The notes under the pieces: model-generated
Database searches by the model: none
The model's input: the letters and a program-made list of their open reading frames with translations, nothing else
Told to the model about the DNA's origin: nothing
In this document: piece by piece, positions 16,870 to 25,482 of the stretch
How the letters are laid out: each line of letters begins with the position of its first letter
Numbering within the stretch: position 1 is the stretch's first letter
Position numbers and translations under genes: made by a program
Source of the DNA: Streptomyces sp. ISL-87
Lineage (GTDB): Bacteria; Actinomycetota; Actinomycetes; Streptomycetales; Streptomycetaceae
Direction: 5' to 3'
Assembly: GCF_018614095.1 (NCBI RefSeq)
Contig: NZ_JAGGOY010000032.1
Span: 38,323-102,322, forward strand
Length of the DNA stretch: 64,000 nucleotides

Positions 16870-17152
16870 TCAATCCTCGTCGTCCTCGACAGCCTCCGGG
16901 TCCCGGAAGGGGCGCAGGCCGTGGCCGGGTCCGCTGGCCTTGATGTTGAACAGGTAGCGGCACAGGAAGTTGATGTGCCGGTCCTTGAGCGGGGAGAGGC
17001 GGGCCACGTCCTCGTCGCTGATGTCGTGGCCCTCGGCGCGGAGCTGGGCGACGGCGGCGTCCAGGTAGCGGGTGTTCCACAGGACGACGGCGTTGAGGAC
17101 CGGACCGAGGGCGGCGAGCTGGTCCTCCTGGCCCTCGCGGTACGCAACGGCC
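16870..17152 (-). pseudogene. Tn3-family transposase, C-terminal fragment
   Basis: About 92 C-terminal residues of a DDE Tn3 transposase are readable on the minus strand: REGQEDQLAALGPVLNAVVL, WNTRYLDAAVAQLRAEGHDI, SPLKDRHINFLCRYLFNIKA, then GLRPFRDPEA and a stop. The catalytic residues and most of the roughly 990-residue protein are missing, cut at about 17152. The final catalytic Glu region may lie just upstream of what remains. Together with the two resolvases it shows that a Tn3-type transposon decayed here. Confidence 0.85.
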
Positions 17153-17377
17153 GATCAGTGCTCTGAGGCGAGCTAGTGCCGTGGCCGGCCAGGCGACGGG
17201 CCTGGGCCAGGAGCGCGCCGTTCGGGGCCAGCGCCCCGGGATCGCCCGGACCGCGCCTGTATGCCGGGTGGGCAGTTCGTCGAGGTACTCAGGACCTGCA
17301 CCCCCATCGAACGCACACTGCGGGCTCACTACCTGGTCCGCGTGCGTGAAACGCCGGGCAGGGGTACTGGTGGATAC

Positions 17378-18493
17378 ATGACACGAATACGGAAACTGGG
17401 ACATAAGGATCGGACGTCTGGTGACGATGGTACTCATCAGCGAGGACACCCGGAGGTTGAGCGTGGGTCGCACGGCACGCCGCGTGAGAGTGGGGAGCGG
17501 GATACAAGGTACGGCCCGGAGCCGGAGGTGGAGCGACGGGCGCCGGACGCTCCGACGGGGCTGGGCAAGAAGTCGTGGTGGGCGGTGCTGCGCCGGACGA
17601 TGAAGGAGTTCAAGAGGGACGAGCTCACCGACCGCGCGGCGGCGCTGACCTACTACGCGATCCTGGCGCTGTTCCCGGCGCTGCTGGTGCTGGTCTCGCT
17701 GCTCGGGCTCGTCGGCAGGTCCACGACGGACAAGGTGCTGAGCAATCTCACCAAGTTCACCCCCGGTTCTGCCCGTGACGTGATCACGAATGCGGTGCAG
17801 CAGTTGCAGGGCAACGCCGGGATCGGCTCGGTGATGGCGATCGTCGGCCTGGTGCTGGCGGTGTGGTCGGCCTCCGGCTACGTCGCGGCGTTCATCCGTA
17901 CCGCCAACGCCGTCTACGACATGCCCGAGGGTCGGCCGATGTGGAAGGTGCTGCCGGTCCGCGTCGGTGTCACCGTGGTGCTGATGATTCTGGCGGTGGT
18001 CAGCGCGCTGATCGTGGTGTTCACCGGTCCTCTTGCCCGCCAGGCCGGCACCGCGCTGGGCATCGGGGACACTGCACTGACGGTGTGGTCGATCGCGAAG
18101 TGGCCGGTGCTCGTGGTGCTCGTCACCATCATGATCGCGATTCTGTACTGGGCGACGCCGAACGCCAAGGTCCGGGGCTTTCGCTGGGTCACCCCGGGCA
18201 GCTTCCTGGCGCTGCTGATCTGGATGATCGCCTCGGCCGGGTTGGCCCTCTACGTGGCGAATTTCGCCTCGTACAACAAGACCTACGGCACGTTCGCCGG
18301 GATCATCGTCTTCCTGGTGTGGCTGTGGATCACCAACCTGGCGATCCTCCTCGGCCTGGAATTCGACGCCGAGACCTCCCGCCAGCGGGTCATCGTCGGC
18401 GGCCACCCCGAGCAGGAGGAGCCGTACGTCGAACCGCGCGACACCCGCAAGTGGGACGAGCAGGACAAACAGCGCCTGAAAGGCCAGGACTAA
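17378..18493 (+). CDS. YihY/BrkB family membrane protein
   Basis: A 371-residue inner-membrane protein. A ~70-residue hydrophilic, charged N-terminus precedes the YihY core: RDELTDRAAALTYYAILALF (the family signature), PALLVLVSLLGLVG, LVLAVWSASGYVAAFIRTAN, and W-T-P-N-A/RGFRWVTPGS, with six predicted helices and a C-terminal acidic/basic tail. Once called ribonuclease BN, the family is now regarded as membrane proteins of unsettled function. I chose the ATG at 17378. It heads a run of envelope genes through 20358. Confidence 0.85.
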   Translation: MTRIRKLGHKDRTSGDDGTHQRGHPEVERGSHGTPRESGERDTRYGPEPEVERRAPDAPTGLGKKSWWAVLRRTMKEFKRDELTDRAAALTYYAILALFPALLVLVSLLGLVGRSTTDKVLSNLTKFTPGSARDVITNAVQQLQGNAGIGSVMAIVGLVLAVWSASGYVAAFIRTANAVYDMPEGRPMWKVLPVRVGVTVVLMILAVVSALIVVFTGPLARQAGTALGIGDTALTVWSIAKWPVLVVLVTIMIAILYWATPNAKVRGFRWVTPGSFLALLIWMIASAGLALYVANFASYNKTYGTFAGIIVFLVWLWITNLAILLGLEFDAETSRQRVIVGGHPEQEEPYVEPRDTRKWDEQDKQRLKGQD

Positions 18494-18555
18494 GTGGAGC
18501 ACACGGTGGTCCCGGTCATGGTGTGAGGATCACGGGTACGGGAAAACGGCAGGTC

Positions 18556-19104
18556 ATGAGAGTGCTGGCGGGTCTGCGCGACGGTGAGCGGCGGCTGACG
18601 AAGCGGATGGCGTCGTGGGACTCCGCGTGGGCGCGGCGGGTGCTGCCCGCGGCGGAGGAGGCGGCCGAGCACACCAAGCTGTGGTGCGGTGCGGCGCTGG
18701 CCTTGGGCGCGCTGGGCGGCTGGCGGGGCCGGAAGGCCGCGGTGGCGGGTCTGGCGGGCATGGCCGTTGCGGAGACGCTCTCCAACGCGGTGGTCAAACC
18801 GTTGTGTGACCGGCGCCGGCCGCCGAAGGAATGGTTCGAGGATCAGGATGTCGATGACCGCCCCGACAGCTCCTCTTTCCCGTCCGGGCATACCGCCGCG
18901 GCCGTTGGCTTCACCACCGCGATCGCGCCCATCTGGCCGTGGGCGGGTGCCGTCTGCGCCGTGCCGACGGTGACGGTCGCCGCCGAGCGGGTGCACAGCG
19001 GCGCCCACTACCCCTCGGATGTCGTTACCGGGGTGGTGATCGGTCTGGCCGCGGCCGGGCTCGTACGGGCCGCGCCCCGGCTCCTGCTGCGCCACCTGCG
19101 GTGA
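18556..19104 (+). CDS. PAP2-superfamily phosphatase
   Basis: A 182-residue membrane phosphatase with all three acid-phosphatase motifs: K-x6-RP as KPLCDRRRP (about 77-85), PSGHT (about 112-116) with the catalytic His, and SGAHYPSDV with the nucleophilic His. Such enzymes dephosphorylate lipid phosphates such as phosphatidate or polyprenyl pyrophosphate. Hydrophobic helices surround the motifs. The ATG at 18556 has AGG just upstream; a GTG at 18523 is also in frame. It lies 62 nt after the YihY gene. Confidence 0.85.
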   Translation: MRVLAGLRDGERRLTKRMASWDSAWARRVLPAAEEAAEHTKLWCGAALALGALGGWRGRKAAVAGLAGMAVAETLSNAVVKPLCDRRRPPKEWFEDQDVDDRPDSSSFPSGHTAAAVGFTTAIAPIWPWAGAVCAVPTVTVAAERVHSGAHYPSDVVTGVVIGLAAAGLVRAAPRLLLRHLR

Positions 19105-19208
19105 AAAGCGGCGCGCCGGGCCGAGTGGACCCAGGCCAGGCCGGGTAGCCGCGCACTGACAGGGACAACAGATGACCGCTTTGTGAGGCAACGGGCAGGT
19201 GAACGAGC

Positions 19209-19646
19209 ATGGCCACCGTCGATCCGAACGGCAGCGCCCGCAACAGCGGGCGGCAGTCCCGCTCCGAGGAATCAGTGAGCGAGCTGGTGCAGCAGGCTTC
19301 ACAGCAGTTGTCCCAGCTGGTGCGTGACGAGATGCGCCTCGCACGGGCGGAGATGGCGCAAAAGGGCAAGCGATATGGGCGCGGCGGCGGTCTGTTCGGC
19401 GGCGCGGGCCTGTTCGGGGTGCTGACCCTGCAAGCTCTGGCGGCCACCGCGATCGCCGCACTGTCCCTGACCCTGGACGTGTGGCTGGCGGCGCTGATCA
19501 TCACCGCACTGCTCGCCGGGATCACCACCGTCATGGCCGCAACCGGCAAGAAGGAGATCGACAAGGCCGGATCTCCCGCGCCACAGGAAACCGTGGACAG
19601 CGTGAAGGCCGACATGAACGAGATCAAGGAGAGGGCGAAGCGATGA
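19209..19646 (+). CDS. Phage holin family protein (holin superfamily 3_6 type)
   Basis: A 145-residue protein with an amphipathic N-terminus (SVSELVQQASQQLSQLVRDE, MRLARAEMAQKGKRYGRG) and two hydrophobic helices (about 58-82 and 87-110), followed by a charged tail. This matches the actinobacterial phage holin/DUF1469 group, chromosomal proteins that are not necessarily lytic. Its stop overlaps the start of the next gene by ATGA. It is part of the envelope cluster with YihY and PAP2. Confidence 0.8.
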   Translation: MATVDPNGSARNSGRQSRSEESVSELVQQASQQLSQLVRDEMRLARAEMAQKGKRYGRGGGLFGGAGLFGVLTLQALAATAIAALSLTLDVWLAALIITALLAGITTVMAATGKKEIDKAGSPAPQETVDSVKADMNEIKERAKR

Positions 19647-20104
19647 CCCAGTCCCAGGACAAGCCACAGGGCACCGACGCCCAAGCACCCGAGGAACTGC
19701 GCGAACAGGTCGAGCAGGCCCGCCAGGAACTGGGAGAGACGGTCGAGGCGCTGGCCGCGAAAACCGACATCAAGGCCAAGGCGCAACAGAAGACCGCCGC
19801 CGTGAAGGAACAGGCGGGCCACGCGGCGACCCAAGCGCGGGACAAGGCCGCCCACGCCGGGCAGACCATGTGGGAGAAGACCCCCGAGCCCGTGCGGGAG
19901 AAGGCCAGCCAGACGGCCGCGCAGGTCCGCGACAAGGCCACTCACGCCGGGCATCTGATGCAGGACAAGGCCCCCGAACCCCTGAGGCAGAAGGCCGACC
20001 AGGTCGCCCGCGTGGCGCGGGAGAACCGCACCGCGCTGCTCGCCGCCGCGGCCGGGCTGCTGGCCCTGGCGCTGATGCGCCGTCGCAGGAAGGGACGCCG
20101 ATGA
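19643..20104 (+). CDS. DUF3618-containing protein
   Basis: A 153-residue protein. Residues ~15-45 match DUF3618 ([32 protein letters not shown]). The middle is alanine/lysine-rich and heptad-like, with a loosely repeated unit ([13 protein letters not shown] ... [24 protein letters not shown] ... [11 protein letters not shown]), and one hydrophobic helix ([16 protein letters not shown]) near the C-terminus precedes RRRRKGRR. It is probably a membrane-tethered coiled-coil protein. ATGA overlaps at both ends make it translationally coupled with its neighbours. Confidence 0.8.
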   Translation: MTQSQDKPQGTDAQAPEELREQVEQARQELGETVEALAAKTDIKAKAQQKTAAVKEQAGHAATQARDKAAHAGQTMWEKTPEPVREKASQTAAQVRDKATHAGHLMQDKAPEPLRQKADQVARVARENRTALLAAAAGLLALALMRRRRKGRR

Positions 20105-20358
20105 AAGCCGCCAAGGTCGCCTACAAGCCGGTCGGCCTGGCCCTCGGCGCCGGCAGCGGCATGATCTCCGGAGCCCTGTTCAAGCAGGCATGGAAGAAAC
20201 TCGGCCACGACGAAGACGCCCCCGACGCCACCGACGAGGAACGCACCTGGCGCGAGGTCCTGCTCGCCGCCGCCGTGCAGGGCGCCATCTTCGCGGCCGT
20301 CAAAGCCGCGGTCGACCGCTCCGGCGCCACCGCCACCCGCCGCCTGACCGGAACCTAG
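20101..20358 (+). CDS. DUF4235 membrane protein
   Basis: An 85-residue protein matching DUF4235: [20 protein letters not shown] at the N-terminus, [20 protein letters not shown] in the middle, and a second hydrophobic helix ([20 protein letters not shown]) leading to [13 protein letters not shown]. It has two membrane helices joined by an acidic loop. Its start overlaps the preceding stop (ATGA) and it is the last gene of the cluster. Function unknown; DUF3618/DUF4235 neighbours are common in Streptomyces. Confidence 0.82.
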   Translation: MKAAKVAYKPVGLALGAGSGMISGALFKQAWKKLGHDEDAPDATDEERTWREVLLAAAVQGAIFAAVKAAVDRSGATATRRLTGT

Positions 20359-20709
20359 CCCGGCTGACGCCGGCCCGAGCCGTTACATCGCTGCTGACGA
20401 AGGGAGCGACGGATGGCACCTGGCCGTGGCCCGTACGCCGTGAGCGCGGCGGCGTCACCGTCTGCGTCCTGCTGGCACGCTGGTCGGCGACCTCCGCCTT
20501 CCGGCGCTGGCGCGCCATTACGGCCCGCCTGCCGTGGCGCCGCACAGCCTGCCCGCCCTCACCGCCCGGGGCCGGGCGGGACGCCGCGCTACACACCCTG
20601 CCGCTGGAGGGCAACCAGGACCTACGCGAGACCGAGGCCCAGCTCCAGCAGTACCCACGGCCGTATGGCACGGTGCCGCGCCGCCTGATCATTGCCGAGG
20701 GAGGCCGAT
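20359..20709 (+). other. Gap without recognisable gene before the cold-shock gene
   Basis: About 350 bp. A plus-strand frame continuous with the cold-shock gene carries a readable but unfamiliar stretch ([20 protein letters not shown]) that could be the tail of a decayed gene. No hairpin terminator stands out after the DUF4235 stop. Confidence 0.35.
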
Positions 20710-20720
20710 ATGGCACTGGC

Positions 20721-20912
20721 ATGGTGAAGTGGTTCAACGCGGAGAAGGGATCCGGGTTCATCGAGCAGGACGGCGGTGGCCCCGAGGTGTTCGTCCACTA
20801 CTCGGCTATCGCCGGCGGCGGTTACCGGGAGCTGCGTGAGGGCCAGGAGGTCCTTTTTGACGTGGCGCAAGGGCAGAGAGGGCCGCAGGCCGAGAACGTC
20901 ACGTCAGCTTGA
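20721..20912 (+). CDS. Cold-shock domain protein with altered RNP1 and displaced start
   Basis: A 63-residue CspA-like OB-fold protein: [10 protein letters not shown], an RNP1-like KGSGFI, RNP2 VFVHYS and a C-terminal [10 protein letters not shown]. Normal RNP1 is KGFGFI, so the stacking Phe that contacts nucleic acid is Ser here. The natural start appears to be ATG 20710, which has GGAGG 5-6 nt upstream, but a missing base there makes it stop after five codons (MALAW). The in-frame ATG 20721 has no well-placed ribosome site. The protein would bind single-stranded RNA/DNA if made; expression is doubtful. Confidence 0.7.
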   Translation: MVKWFNAEKGSGFIEQDGGGPEVFVHYSAIAGGGYRELREGQEVLFDVAQGQRGPQAENVTSA

Positions 20913-21260
20913 CGCATCTCCTGGTCTGGCAGTCTTCACGGCGCGGGTGAGGGGTTCGAGGTCTCCGTAGAGGGCGGCGTGCAGCGCGGCGGCCAGTTCG
21001 CGGGCCCGCTGCTCGCCCTCCACGTCGTACAGCACGAAGTAGACCGGCCCTGCGGAGGAGTCCGGGCGGTTCTCGCGGGTGCGGATCAGGTGGATGACCG
21101 CGGCCCGGACGGCGTCGTACACCGCGTCATCGACGACGTGCGGGGCAACGGTGAGCGTGTCGGCCACGACCGTCCACCGCCCGACCTGGCGTTCAACGGC
21201 GATGGATACGGCGTGCTGCTGCTTGGCCTGCTTGTAGGCGGCGTTGAAGGCGTCGATCCG
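20904..21260 (-). CDS. Hypothetical protein, probably 5'-truncated
   Basis: An open frame encodes [59 protein letters not shown] and a C-terminus rich in Ala. The sequence has normal high-G/C coding bias and looks genuine, but I do not recognise the family. Upstream of IDAF the frame stays open yet turns into Arg/Pro-rich shadow sequence, and a plus-strand gene fragment begins at the same place. The true N-terminus was probably lost at a junction near 21255. The 3' end overlaps the cold-shock gene's 3' end by 9 bp. Confidence 0.5.
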   Translation of the reverse strand, partial: RIDAFNAAYKQAKQQHAVSIAVERQVGRWTVVADTLTVAPHVVDDAVYDAVRAAVIHLIRTRENRPDSSAGPVYFVLYDVEGEQRARELAAALHAALYGDLEPLTRAVKTARPGDASS

Positions 21261-21412
21261 AGCCCGACGTCTCGCTCCGGGGGCTGGGCGACGTGTGCGT
21301 CGAGGTCTGGGACGACGAGCAGCCCGTGCAGTGGTGGACTCTCGCCGATGCGGTTGTGGTGGCCCATCAGCCCCACCCAGCCGACCCGGCACGCTACGGA
21401 AGACACACGTGA
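21248..21412 (+). pseudogene. Unidentified gene fragment, 5'-truncated
   Basis: A plus-strand frame reads [40 protein letters not shown], then ADPARYGRHT and a stop. Codon bias is convincing. It has no start codon and a TGA precedes it at 21245. Its stop overlaps the GTG of the next frame (GTGA), as in a real operon. I do not recognise the family. It is cut at the junction shared with the minus-strand gene. Confidence 0.5.
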
Positions 21413-21760
21413 CCTCGAACCAGCTCCTCGACGCCCGCACCCCGCACATCGCGCCAACCCCTCCCTCTCAAGGGCGGGCCGCAGCCCGGCGCACCCGCCT
21501 GGCGCGCAAACGGTCGCTGGCCGCCCGCTACGTCGGCTCCTTTGTCGGCGCCGGCCTCAACAGCGGCGCCGTCGTCCACCACCCCGCTCGACCCCGACCG
21601 CTACGCCCGCATCGCCCTCTACGGCGCCCTGGTCTTCCTCGCCGCCACTATCCTTTTGCCGCGAGCTGCACGTCGAGGGCACGCTCAACGACGCCATCAC
21701 GCTCCTAGAAGGCGACGGCAGGATCGGGGCTGCTGATCCCCATGAGCGGGCCCAACCGCA
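21409..21760 (+). pseudogene. Small membrane protein, two frameshifts
   Basis: Starting at the GTG at 21409, the product reads TSNQLLDARTPHIAPTPPSQ, then LAARYVGSFVGAGLNSGAVV. A C-run near 21585 shifts the frame to PLDPDRYARIALYGALVFLA with a hydrophobic helix, and a second slip in a T-run near 21655 leads to RELHVEGTLNDAITLLEGDG. Correcting both gives one protein of about 110 residues with one or two membrane helices. Both slips are at homopolymers, so sequencing error is a real alternative to decay. Confidence 0.5.
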
Positions 21761-21909
21761 AGTCGCGCCCAGCGACGTCAGGACGTCACCCAGACGCCGG
21801 GCTGTCCAGGACCAAGACCATCCAGCTCGCGGCAGCTGGGCGCACACCCGGCTCGCCACCCCGAGGGGGTAGCCGTCCCGCGGGCGCCGCCCACTGCAGA
21901 AGCGGCACC

Positions 21910-22557
21910 TCAGCCCGGCTGCCCGGCGACGGCAGCCGAGAGGTCCCGGCCGTGGGTGGTCACCAGACGGGCGCTGCCGTCCGCGAGCCGGTAGGACAGG
22001 CCCACGACCGCGGTCCGCCCGGCGGAGACCTGGTCTGCCAGAACGCGCGAGCGGTCCATGAGCAGGTCGACGGTGTGCCGTATGTGCTCGTCCACGATGT
22101 CGTCGCCCGACGTGAGGCCGGCGGCGCGGGCGGCCAGGACACTGGGGGTAACGCGCTCGATCACATCCCGGATGAACCCACTCGCCGTCACCCCGTCCTC
22201 GAGCGCGGTCCTCGTGGCGGCCACCGCGCCGCACGAGTCGTGCCCGAGTACCACGACCAAGGGGGCCCCGAGGACGCTCACACCGTACTCGATGCTGCCC
22301 AGCACCTCCGGGCCGGCCACATGGCCGGCCGTACGGACCACGAACAGGTCGCCGAGGCCTTGATCGAAGATGATCTCCGCGGCAAGGCGGGAGTCGGAGC
22401 AGCCGAACAGCACGGCGAACGGGCGCTGCAGCGGAGCGGTCTCGGCGCGCCGCGCGGCGTCCTGGTTGGGGTGCTGCGGCGTACCAGCAACGAACCGCTT
22501 GTTGCCGACCAGTAGCGTCCGCAGCGCGGCGGACGGGGTGAGGGAAGCGTCGCTCAT
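21910..22557 (-). CDS. Beta-class carbonic anhydrase
   Basis: A 215-residue enzyme that interconverts CO2 and bicarbonate. Zinc ligands are Cys53 and Asp55 (in GCSDSR, with Arg57 as the partner) plus His106 and Cys109 (in LGHDSCG). The family motif RTAGHVAGPEVLGSIEYGV is present. Length and motif spacing are normal for beta carbonic anhydrases. The ATG start at 22557 fits the family N-terminus (ALRTLLVGNKRF). It is monocistronic on the minus strand, between a decayed membrane gene and a methyltransferase remnant. Confidence 0.92.
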   Translation of the reverse strand: MSDASLTPSAALRTLLVGNKRFVAGTPQHPNQDAARRAETAPLQRPFAVLFGCSDSRLAAEIIFDQGLGDLFVVRTAGHVAGPEVLGSIEYGVSVLGAPLVVVLGHDSCGAVAATRTALEDGVTASGFIRDVIERVTPSVLAARAAGLTSGDDIVDEHIRHTVDLLMDRSRVLADQVSAGRTAVVGLSYRLADGSARLVTTHGRDLSAAVAGQPG

Positions 22558-22639
22558 GGCCGCAGACTACGTCCCTCCCACGGACGGCGTACCACGGGGC
22601 CCTGCAACAGGGTGGCCCCGCTCCCGCGTCCCGAGGCGC

Positions 22640-23152
22640 CGCATCGCCCGTCGCACGCCTTGACGATCGCGGGTACGGCACCGTCGGCTCGTATGAGCGC
22701 GCATCCGAGATGGCAGGACACCGGACTCACCGGAGTGCAGGTCCGCCGCGAAGGCCAGGCCGTCCGGGCGATCCGCCTCGGTGCACGACGTGCGAGAGCC
22801 GCTGCCGCTGGCAGACGCGTCGGTGGACGCGGTCTTCGCACACATGCTGCTGTGCATGGCCCTGTCCACGAAGGAGATCCACGCCCCGACGGGCGAGGTC
22901 CGCCGGGTACTGAGGCCGGGAGGGGTGTTCGTGTACACGGTCCGGCACACCGGCGATGCCCACTACGGCACCGGTAGGGCGTACGGCAATGGCGACGACA
23001 TCTACGAGCACGGCGGCTTCGCCGTGCACTTCTTCCCACCCGACTTGGTGGACTCGCTCGCCCACGGGTGAACGCTGGAGGAGGTCCACGCGTTGAAGGA
23101 AGGCGATCTGCCCCGTCGCCTGTGGCGCGTTACCCAGACCCTGCCCCAGTAA
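22640..23152 (+). pseudogene. SAM-dependent methyltransferase remnant
   Basis: The C-terminal half of a class I methyltransferase is readable: VREPLPLADASVDAVFAHML, then EVRRVLRPGGVFVYTVRHTG (motif VI-type) and HFFPPDLVDSLAHG, followed by an in-frame TGA at 23069-23071 where relatives have Trp. The same frame continues TLEEVHALKEGDLPRRLWRV to a natural stop at 23152. The SAM-binding N-terminal part is scattered in other frames. It is probably inactive. Confidence 0.65.
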
Positions 23153-23703
23153 CCACGCCGCTGGCACCCGCGGCAGTAACCCTGTCCGTTCACAAGGAGG
23201 GCTGGCAGCACTACGTGGCCCAGCTCGCGACCCGCGCCGAAGCGGCGACCCGGCTCCGATGCCTGGATGGGGCAGCCCGACCAGTGCCCGCCCCAGAAGG
23301 CGGCGTCCCGCAGAGTTCGCCGCCAGGCATGTTTCCGGGCGTAGCACGGGGCCCAGACCCGAGCGCGGCCGCCTGGCTTCGGCAGGCCTCGCGGCAGCCG
23401 TGCCTCAGCGCGCAACCGTGGCGGCGACCCGCGACCAGCGGCGTTCGCTGGCCGGCACATCTCGGTGACACGACAAGTGACCGCCGGTAGATAAGGGGGC
23501 CGGTCGACGGAGCGCCGGTCCCCTCCACCCTGCGAACACGGTCCGGCCGGCGGCTTGCAGCGGCGGCTTCGCATCGGGCCCGCAGGGTGGCCGGATCCAC
23601 ACGGGTCGGCCCGCTGGTTGTGGGTGCCGCCGCCATAGGAGGAGGGGTCATGCGGCCGTAACCTCCCGGAAACCACGCCCTTCGAGCCCCCCATGGAGAG
23701 TTC
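23153..23703. other. Long intergenic stretch before the esterase gene
   Basis: About 550 bp with no convincing gene. It probably holds the promoter of the secreted esterase; a ribosome-binding site (GGAGAG) lies just before its ATG. I could not assign a -10/-35 pair with confidence. Confidence 0.4.
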
Positions 23704-25296
23704 ATGAGGTCGTCACCCACTGCCCGGTTCCGCCGATTCGCAGCCGTCCTGCTGCTCGCGGGCGCGGCCCTGCTCGCGCCGGCGTCTCCAGCGGCCGCGG
23801 CCGCCCCCGTGGACGGTGAGATCAAGCCGTACACCATCGACGCCGTGTACAGCGCCGGGGTCTCTTCCGGGGGTTACATGGCCACCCAGCTCCACGTGGC
23901 CTATTCCGGTACGTTCAGCGGCTCCGCCGCGTTCGCCTCCGGCCCGTACTACTGTGCGCAGAACGACCTCAACAAGGCTCTCAACGCCTGTATGAACACC
24001 TCCCAGGATCTTCAGGCGAACACACTGGAGCAGACCGCCCGGGACTGGGCCGCCCAGGGCCTGATCGACCCGCTGGCCAACCTGTCCAGCGATCCCGTAT
24101 ACGCCTTCAGCGGCTCCAACGACTCGACCGTCAAGCGTCTGGTGGCGGACGCGCTGGCCGATTCCTACGGACGCTTCGGCTCGCAGGTGCTCTACAACAA
24201 GAGCACGACCGCCGGCCATGCCTGGATCAGCCCGCTGGGCCCCAACTCCTGTACCGTGACGCAGAAGCCCTGGGTCAACAACTGCGGCATCGACGCCGAA
24301 CGGGACCTCCTCACCCACCTGCTGGGGTCGGTCAGCACGCCGAGCGGCAGCCCCGGCGGCACCCTGACCCGGTTCGACCAGAACGCCTACGTCCCGGGCG
24401 GGAACGCAGCAGCCATCTCCATGAGCGACAAGGGCTTCTACTACACCCCGAAGGCTTGCGCGGACGGAGCCGTCTGCAAGCTGGTGGTGGCGCTGCACGG
24501 ATGCAAGCAGGGCTACGCGTACCAGGGCTTCGGCACCCAGTTCATCGACAACGCCTACCTCAACGAGTACGCCGACACCAACCAGCTGATCGTGCTCTAC
24601 CCGCAGGCCATCGCCACCACCACCCTGGACAACCCCAACGGCTGCTGGAACTGGTGGGGCTACCTCGGCGACTCCGCCTACGCCCGGCACGGCGGCAAGC
24701 AGATCGAGACGATCATGGCGATGGTCCATGGTCTCAGCGGCGGGACTCCGCCGCCCGCCAAGAACGCGGTGACCATCGGGAGCACCGACGCCCAGGACGG
24801 CTACCTCAAGGCCGCCGCGGACGAATCGGGCGCTGTCGTCGGCACGCTGGAGGACTCTTACGGCCTGGCGGTCGGCCGCGGCAGCGACGGCAAGTTCAAC
24901 CGGACCGTGCTCTCCTTCGACACCTCGCAGATTCCCGCAGGCAAGGAGATCACCCGCGCCTACGTGACCGTCACCCGTAGCAGCAGCTCCGGTGACCCCT
25001 GGTCCAGCCCGCCCGGCAATCGCCTGCTCGTGGACACGCAAAGAGGGTGCTTCGGCGGCTGCGCCGTGGAGACCACCGACTGGGCCGCCACCCCCACCGT
25101 GGCAGGCGCCGCCGAGATCGCCTCGTTCTCCTCGGGCAGCAAGGCGTCCACGGACCTGTCGGCAGGGGGGCTGTACGCGATCAACCGCACCGGCACCACT
25201 CAGCTCCGGCTCCGCTTCGAGGGAAGCCAGATCTCGACGGCCTACCTCTTCGTCAACAAGGACACGCAGGCGACCCTCACGGTCGAGTACCGGTAA
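23704..25296 (+). CDS. Secreted PHB depolymerase-family esterase with C-terminal beta domain
   Basis: A 530-residue exported enzyme. A Sec signal peptide (RRFAAVLLLAGAALLAPA, AxA near residue 32) precedes a type-2 extracellular polyhydroxybutyrate-depolymerase domain: lipase box GVSSGGYMA with Ser54, an Asp in FSGSNDST, a His in TTAGHAW, then oxyanion-type VVALHGCKQGY (~258). Residues ~355-530 form a separate beta-rich domain (VLSFDTSQIPAGKEITRAYV) of the DNRLRE/CBM96 kind, probably for polymer binding. The start has GGAGAG 6 nt upstream. It would hydrolyse a hydroxyalkanoate polyester or similar ester outside the cell. Confidence 0.85.
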   Translation: MRSSPTARFRRFAAVLLLAGAALLAPASPAAAAAPVDGEIKPYTIDAVYSAGVSSGGYMATQLHVAYSGTFSGSAAFASGPYYCAQNDLNKALNACMNTSQDLQANTLEQTARDWAAQGLIDPLANLSSDPVYAFSGSNDSTVKRLVADALADSYGRFGSQVLYNKSTTAGHAWISPLGPNSCTVTQKPWVNNCGIDAERDLLTHLLGSVSTPSGSPGGTLTRFDQNAYVPGGNAAAISMSDKGFYYTPKACADGAVCKLVVALHGCKQGYAYQGFGTQFIDNAYLNEYADTNQLIVLYPQAIATTTLDNPNGCWNWWGYLGDSAYARHGGKQIETIMAMVHGLSGGTPPPAKNAVTIGSTDAQDGYLKAAADESGAVVGTLEDSYGLAVGRGSDGKFNRTVLSFDTSQIPAGKEITRAYVTVTRSSSSGDPWSSPPGNRLLVDTQRGCFGGCAVETTDWAATPTVAGAAEIASFSSGSKASTDLSAGGLYAINRTGTTQLRLRFEGSQISTAYLFVNKDTQATLTVEYR

Positions 25297-25307
25297 CACC
25301 TCGGCCG

Positions 25308-25349
25308 GGCCGCCCCCTCCGCGAATTCCGCGCGCTCGTAGGGGCGGCC
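25308..25349. terminator. Possible terminator after the esterase gene
   Basis: A 9-bp stem (GGCCGCCCC / GGGGCGGCC) with a 24-nt loop begins 12 nt after the esterase stop. The long loop makes it a weak candidate. Confidence 0.35.
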
Positions 25350-25482
25350 ACGGGTACCCGAACTCCGCCGAGGGCCGGGGCCGCATAGGCGGAGATCGCC
25401 CAGCCGCCGCCTGATGCCGCGTGCCGCCTCGCGGCCCCGGCTCTGATCAGCTACTCAGCGCTCGCGGCGTCGACGTGTCCGG

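Noticed and set aside
16826..18502. 558-codon minus-strand frame near the YihY gene
   Set aside because: It runs antisense through the YihY gene; only the first ~280 bp of the region code for anything on the minus strand, in a different frame (the Tn3 transposase tail).
19209..20358. Prophage, because of the holin-like gene
   Set aside because: No endolysin, capsid, tail or terminase genes; the family is common in actinobacterial chromosomes and the neighbours are envelope genes.
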